Shown piece after piece: positions 5,574 through 7,996 of a stretch of DNA of 7,996 nucleotides. Both the position numbers and the translations under genes were made by a program. This stretch comes from CAZIQY01 sp964541605 (GTDB taxonomy: Bacteria; Desulfobacterota; Syntrophia; Syntrophales; UBA2185), in contig CAZIQY010000106.1 in NCBI GenBank assembly GCA_964541605.1, positions 1 through 7,996 of the forward strand, written 5' to 3'. How positions within the stretch are numbered: position 1 is the first letter of the stretch; every line of letters starts with the position of its first letter. The notes beneath the pieces were generated by a model that was not told where the DNA came from, searched no databases, and worked only from the letters and a program-made list of their open reading frames with translations.

Positions 5574-7769
5574 TCATACAATGAGATTCTCAATCTCGTG
5601 AAATGCCGGGCCTTCCGGGCAAAGACCCAAGTCCACCCGGTAGATATCTTTGTTAATCAATACATTGTACTGGTCATGGAGTCGTTCGACGGCCCCTGCG
5701 CCCAGTAGATTATAAAGTACACGGGGCGGTATCTGTATGGTGAAACGTTGGGCTTTTCTTGCTGCCGAAGCAGGGTAGTTGCCAAAACGGAGTTCATCAA
5801 TTACCTTCTCTGCATTTTCATTCCACGGGATAATGAGTGATTCCTGGCCGCCTTCTTTGATTATTTTGAATTTTTCATTAACCTGCCTGAAAGGAAAGTC
5901 TCCATGTGAGGCCCCTTCATAAAGATCGGCAAGGATTTGATATTCGTCAAGTTTGTCCCCCTTCAACCAGTACAGGGTTCGGAAATATTCTTCAACTGCC
6001 TCCAGCACAAGCGGGTCATCATGGTGACGCATGACTTCTTCCGCTGTTTCCGCTGTCTGACGGAAGTATCCCGGTGGTAGGCCATCTTCAGGCATAAATA
6101 CATAAACTTGACCATTTTGTAGCAGTTTTCCCTCCCGGTTACATCGACCGGCAGCCTGGGCAATTGAATCGATGCCGGATAAGGATCGGAAAACCACCGG
6201 AAAATCAATATCTACTCCTGCCTCGATAAGTTGTGTACTGACGACACGGCACAGTTTTTTGTCTTCAAGCGTTTTTCTGATTTTTCTGATAGTCTCTGTC
6301 CGATGTGCCGGGCACATGAGGGCGCTCAAGTGAAAGCTGCCCTCGTTCTCGCGTATCTGCTCATAAATCTGCCTAGCATGCCTGCGTGTATTAACAATAC
6401 AAAGAACTTGCTCATAGCCAATTAATTGTTTTCCCAGTTCTTCGTCCGTTAGCGTACCAAGGAATGACATATCAACTTTTTTGAACGTCTTGTAAAGCTC
6501 TATAGGATCAGGAATGATTTCTCGGACACCCTTCAAACCATCTTTAAATTCATCGGATTCCGATAAAGCAGGTTGTGTAGCAGTGCAAAGGACAATCGTT
6601 GCCTTGTATGATAAGGATAATTCTTTCAAAGCTTCGAGGGATGGTTTTAAAAGCGGGACGGGGAGCATCTGTGCCTCGTCTAAAATAATGACGCTTCGAG
6701 CAATGTTGTGCAGTTTTCTACATTGAGAGGATCGACTGCCGAAGAGGGATTCAAAAAACTGAACATTTGTCGTAACAATCAGCGGCGCATCCCAGTTTTC
6801 CGAGGCTAAGCGTGATCTGTGGTTTTCTTCAAGGGGTTCAAAGTTGGAATGGTGTTCAAGAACTGCTTCTTGTCCGAGAATCTGCCTGAAAACATCTGCA
6901 TTTTGTTCGATAATGCTCGTATAGGGGATTACATAAATGACCCTGCGGAGACCGTACTTGATAGCATGCTTGAGCGCGAAGGCAAGAGAGGATAAGGTTT
7001 TGCCCCCTCCTGTGGGGACAGTCAGTGAAAAAAGTCCTGGCTTTAGGTCAGCGGCATCAAGACAGTAGCGCAGAATTAAGGCTCGTTGCTGGTTTATGAT
7101 AGAAGCTGGTACTTGGGCAATAATCTTCTCCATGTGTTGAAGAAGTTTCTTTTCTAAGACCGAAAGGCCCGGATATCCGCCTCGCCAGAAAGACTTTTCG
7201 ATTTCCATAAAACTTTCTGTATCAAGAAAATCAGCATCAGTTAGGCTTGAAAAGATCATCCTTATAAAGAAGGAGAATTGGAAATTGAACCGTTTCCTGT
7301 CAATGGCGAGTGGTAATTCAAGTAAAACCTTCCAATTAAGGATTTCGGGCGGAGAGGCTGAATAATCCGGCACATCTTTTTTGAGCCGTCGGACGAGGCA
7401 GGGTGGATCGTTAGTCTTTCCATCGGGAAGTCCGGCATGGTGACCGGCGATGGTATATGCAATCATTTTTCCTTTATCTTTAAGTGTATAATAAGCGTGT
7501 TGAGCCCCGGCTGTCGAATGATCAGGGCGGCCTGTTTTGGCTTCAATGTGGGCATCCGGGTCGTTGAAAGCAACGAGCCTTGCCTGAAATTCGGGAGAGT
7601 ATTTCCCGATATCATGCCACAACCCCGCAAGATACCCCCAGTCCCCTGCACCAAAATCTTCTGCAAAGCCCCGGGCCATCTCCGCCACATTCTTCAAATG
7701 CTCTTCAAGCCGCTGCCAATCCTCTTGTGGTTTATCAGGAAGACTATGGGCGTAATATTCCCGCATCAT
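5574..7769 (-). CDS. cas3: CRISPR-associated nuclease-helicase Cas3 (HD + SF2 helicase)
   Basis: Cas3 is recruited to Cascade-bound DNA, nicks the displaced strand and degrades the target while translocating. The 731-residue protein has the normal I-C architecture. The N-terminal HD nuclease (about 1-200) shows H24, the H52-D53 pair with K56 in LWHDIGKYS, H84, H91, and H110-H111 in AGHHAGLP. The helicase follows, with Walker A TVPTGGGKT (250-258, K257), motif Ia YVIPYTSIIEQN (279-290), TTNVQFFESLF (333-343), Walker B LDEAQMLP with DEAQ at 364-367, TAT at 396-398, STQLIEAGVDIDFP, and the arginine-finger motif QAAGRCNREG near 535-545. The N-terminus YYAHS is typical, so translation begins at one of two adjacent ATGs (7769 or 7766); the ribosome site is weak. 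It is the first gene of the operon behind a predicted promoter. Confidence 0.98.
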   Translation of the reverse strand: MMREYYAHSLPDKPQEDWQRLEEHLKNVAEMARGFAEDFGAGDWGYLAGLWHDIGKYSPEFQARLVAFNDPDAHIEAKTGRPDHSTAGAQHAYYTLKDKGKMIAYTIAGHHAGLPDGKTNDPPCLVRRLKKDVPDYSASPPEILNWKVLLELPLAIDRKRFNFQFSFFIRMIFSSLTDADFLDTESFMEIEKSFWRGGYPGLSVLEKKLLQHMEKIIAQVPASIINQQRALILRYCLDAADLKPGLFSLTVPTGGGKTLSSLAFALKHAIKYGLRRVIYVIPYTSIIEQNADVFRQILGQEAVLEHHSNFEPLEENHRSRLASENWDAPLIVTTNVQFFESLFGSRSSQCRKLHNIARSVIILDEAQMLPVPLLKPSLEALKELSLSYKATIVLCTATQPALSESDEFKDGLKGVREIIPDPIELYKTFKKVDMSFLGTLTDEELGKQLIGYEQVLCIVNTRRHARQIYEQIRENEGSFHLSALMCPAHRTETIRKIRKTLEDKKLCRVVSTQLIEAGVDIDFPVVFRSLSGIDSIAQAAGRCNREGKLLQNGQVYVFMPEDGLPPGYFRQTAETAEEVMRHHDDPLVLEAVEEYFRTLYWLKGDKLDEYQILADLYEGASHGDFPFRQVNEKFKIIKEGGQESLIIPWNENAEKVIDELRFGNYPASAARKAQRFTIQIPPRVLYNLLGAGAVERLHDQYNVLINKDIYRVDLGLCPEGPAFHEIENLIV

Positions 7770-7852
7770 CTATCTTAAATGTGTTTCGTTCCGCGTTTCC
7801 CGCAAACAACGTGAAAAAGTAGGATCAGGTTGGATTATTGCTTGTTTTTTAA

Positions 7853-7881
7853 ATACTATCAAACCGATGAGAGGGAGTCAA
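7853..7881 (-). promoter_or_regulatory. Predicted promoter of the cas operon
   Basis: On the minus strand TTGACT (7876-7881, five of six consensus bases) is separated by 17 bp from TAGTAT (7853-7858, four of six). It lies about 20 bp behind the ATPase stop codon and directs transcription into cas3, with a start near 7845 and an untranslated leader of about 75 nt. The rest of the gap (7770-7852) shows no clear operator or gene. This is a sequence prediction only. Confidence 0.55.
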
Positions 7882-7904
7882 GGAATAAAGGAAACTCCAA
7901 TGAT

Positions 7905-7996
7905 TTAATCCTTGAACATCCTCAATCTCAGGGAGTTACTCACAACAGAGACCGAGCTGATCATCATTGCCAGTGCGCCATATATGGGCTCGAACC
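7905..7996 (-). CDS. Heavy-metal (probably copper) translocating P-type ATPase, C-terminal fragment
   Basis: The minus strand is open from the window edge to a TAA at 7905-7907, giving 29 residues that start FEPIYGALAMMISSVSVVSN and end LRLRMFKD. The pattern P-I-A-A-x-A-M-x-x-S-S-V-S-V-V-x-N-S-L-R-L is the well-conserved last transmembrane helix and tail of CopA-type P1B ATPases; the MxxSS pair belongs to the metal-binding site in copper pumps. The rest of the gene lies beyond the right edge, so the metal cannot be fixed from here. It runs in the same direction as the cas genes but has no expected role in CRISPR. I see no convincing terminator between it and the cas promoter, so readthrough is possible. 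Confidence 0.85.
   Translation of the reverse strand, partial: FEPIYGALAMMISSVSVVSNSLRLRMFKD

Noticed and set aside
7463..7778. Several short frames opposite or within the 5' end of cas3
   Set aside because: Shadows of the HD domain coding sequence, which is intact in its own frame.
7874..7898. Inverted repeat as a terminator for the ATPase gene
   Set aside because: Only 5 bp with a long loop and no following T-run; too weak to call a terminator.
1..7996. A novel defence system or a mobile element around the cas genes
   Set aside because: Every gene-sized frame fits the standard I-C set plus an ATPase tail; no transposase, integrase, toxin-antitoxin pair, anti-CRISPR or tRNA attachment site is seen.

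Overview
The window carries an apparently complete type I-C CRISPR-Cas locus, all on the minus strand. Read in transcription order (right to left), it runs: the 3' end of a heavy-metal P-type ATPase gene, a promoter, cas3, cas5c, cas8c (with an in-frame internal gene for the small subunit Cas11c), cas7c, cas4, cas1, cas2, an AT-rich leader, and the first repeat and spacer of a CRISPR array that runs off the left edge.

The right edge (7905-7996) holds the last 29 codons of the ATPase, recognised from its conserved C-terminal tail. A sigma70-type promoter (7853-7881, 17-bp spacer) lies just behind that stop codon and leaves a leader of roughly 75 nt before cas3. From cas3 to cas1 the genes are tightly packed: 46 nt between cas3 and cas5, 4-nt ATGA overlaps at cas5/cas8 and cas4/cas1, 1 nt between cas8 and cas7, and 5 nt between cas7 and cas4. 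This suggests one translationally coupled operon. The only other loose junction is the 71 nt between cas1 and cas2, which holds a degenerate heptamer tandem repeat.

The products fit one pathway. Cas1, Cas2 and Cas4 select, trim and integrate new spacers at the leader end. The array is transcribed from its own leader promoter (131-159). Cas5c cuts the transcript at the base of the repeat hairpin, because type I-C has no Cas6. Cas5c, Cas7, Cas8c and Cas11c form Cascade on the crRNA, and Cas3 (HD nuclease plus SF2 helicase) degrades the bound target. The key catalytic residues I could locate in Cas1, Cas2, Cas3, Cas4 and Cas5 are all present, so the system looks functional.

The organism is a bacterium of moderate G+C. 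The protein style and the GTGAAT-type heptamer repeats would fit a deltaproteobacterial or similar environmental anaerobe, but this assignment is weak. I see no previously undescribed system. The least obvious element is the internally initiated cas11c, which standard annotation usually misses. There is no gene-free stretch longer than 300 bases.
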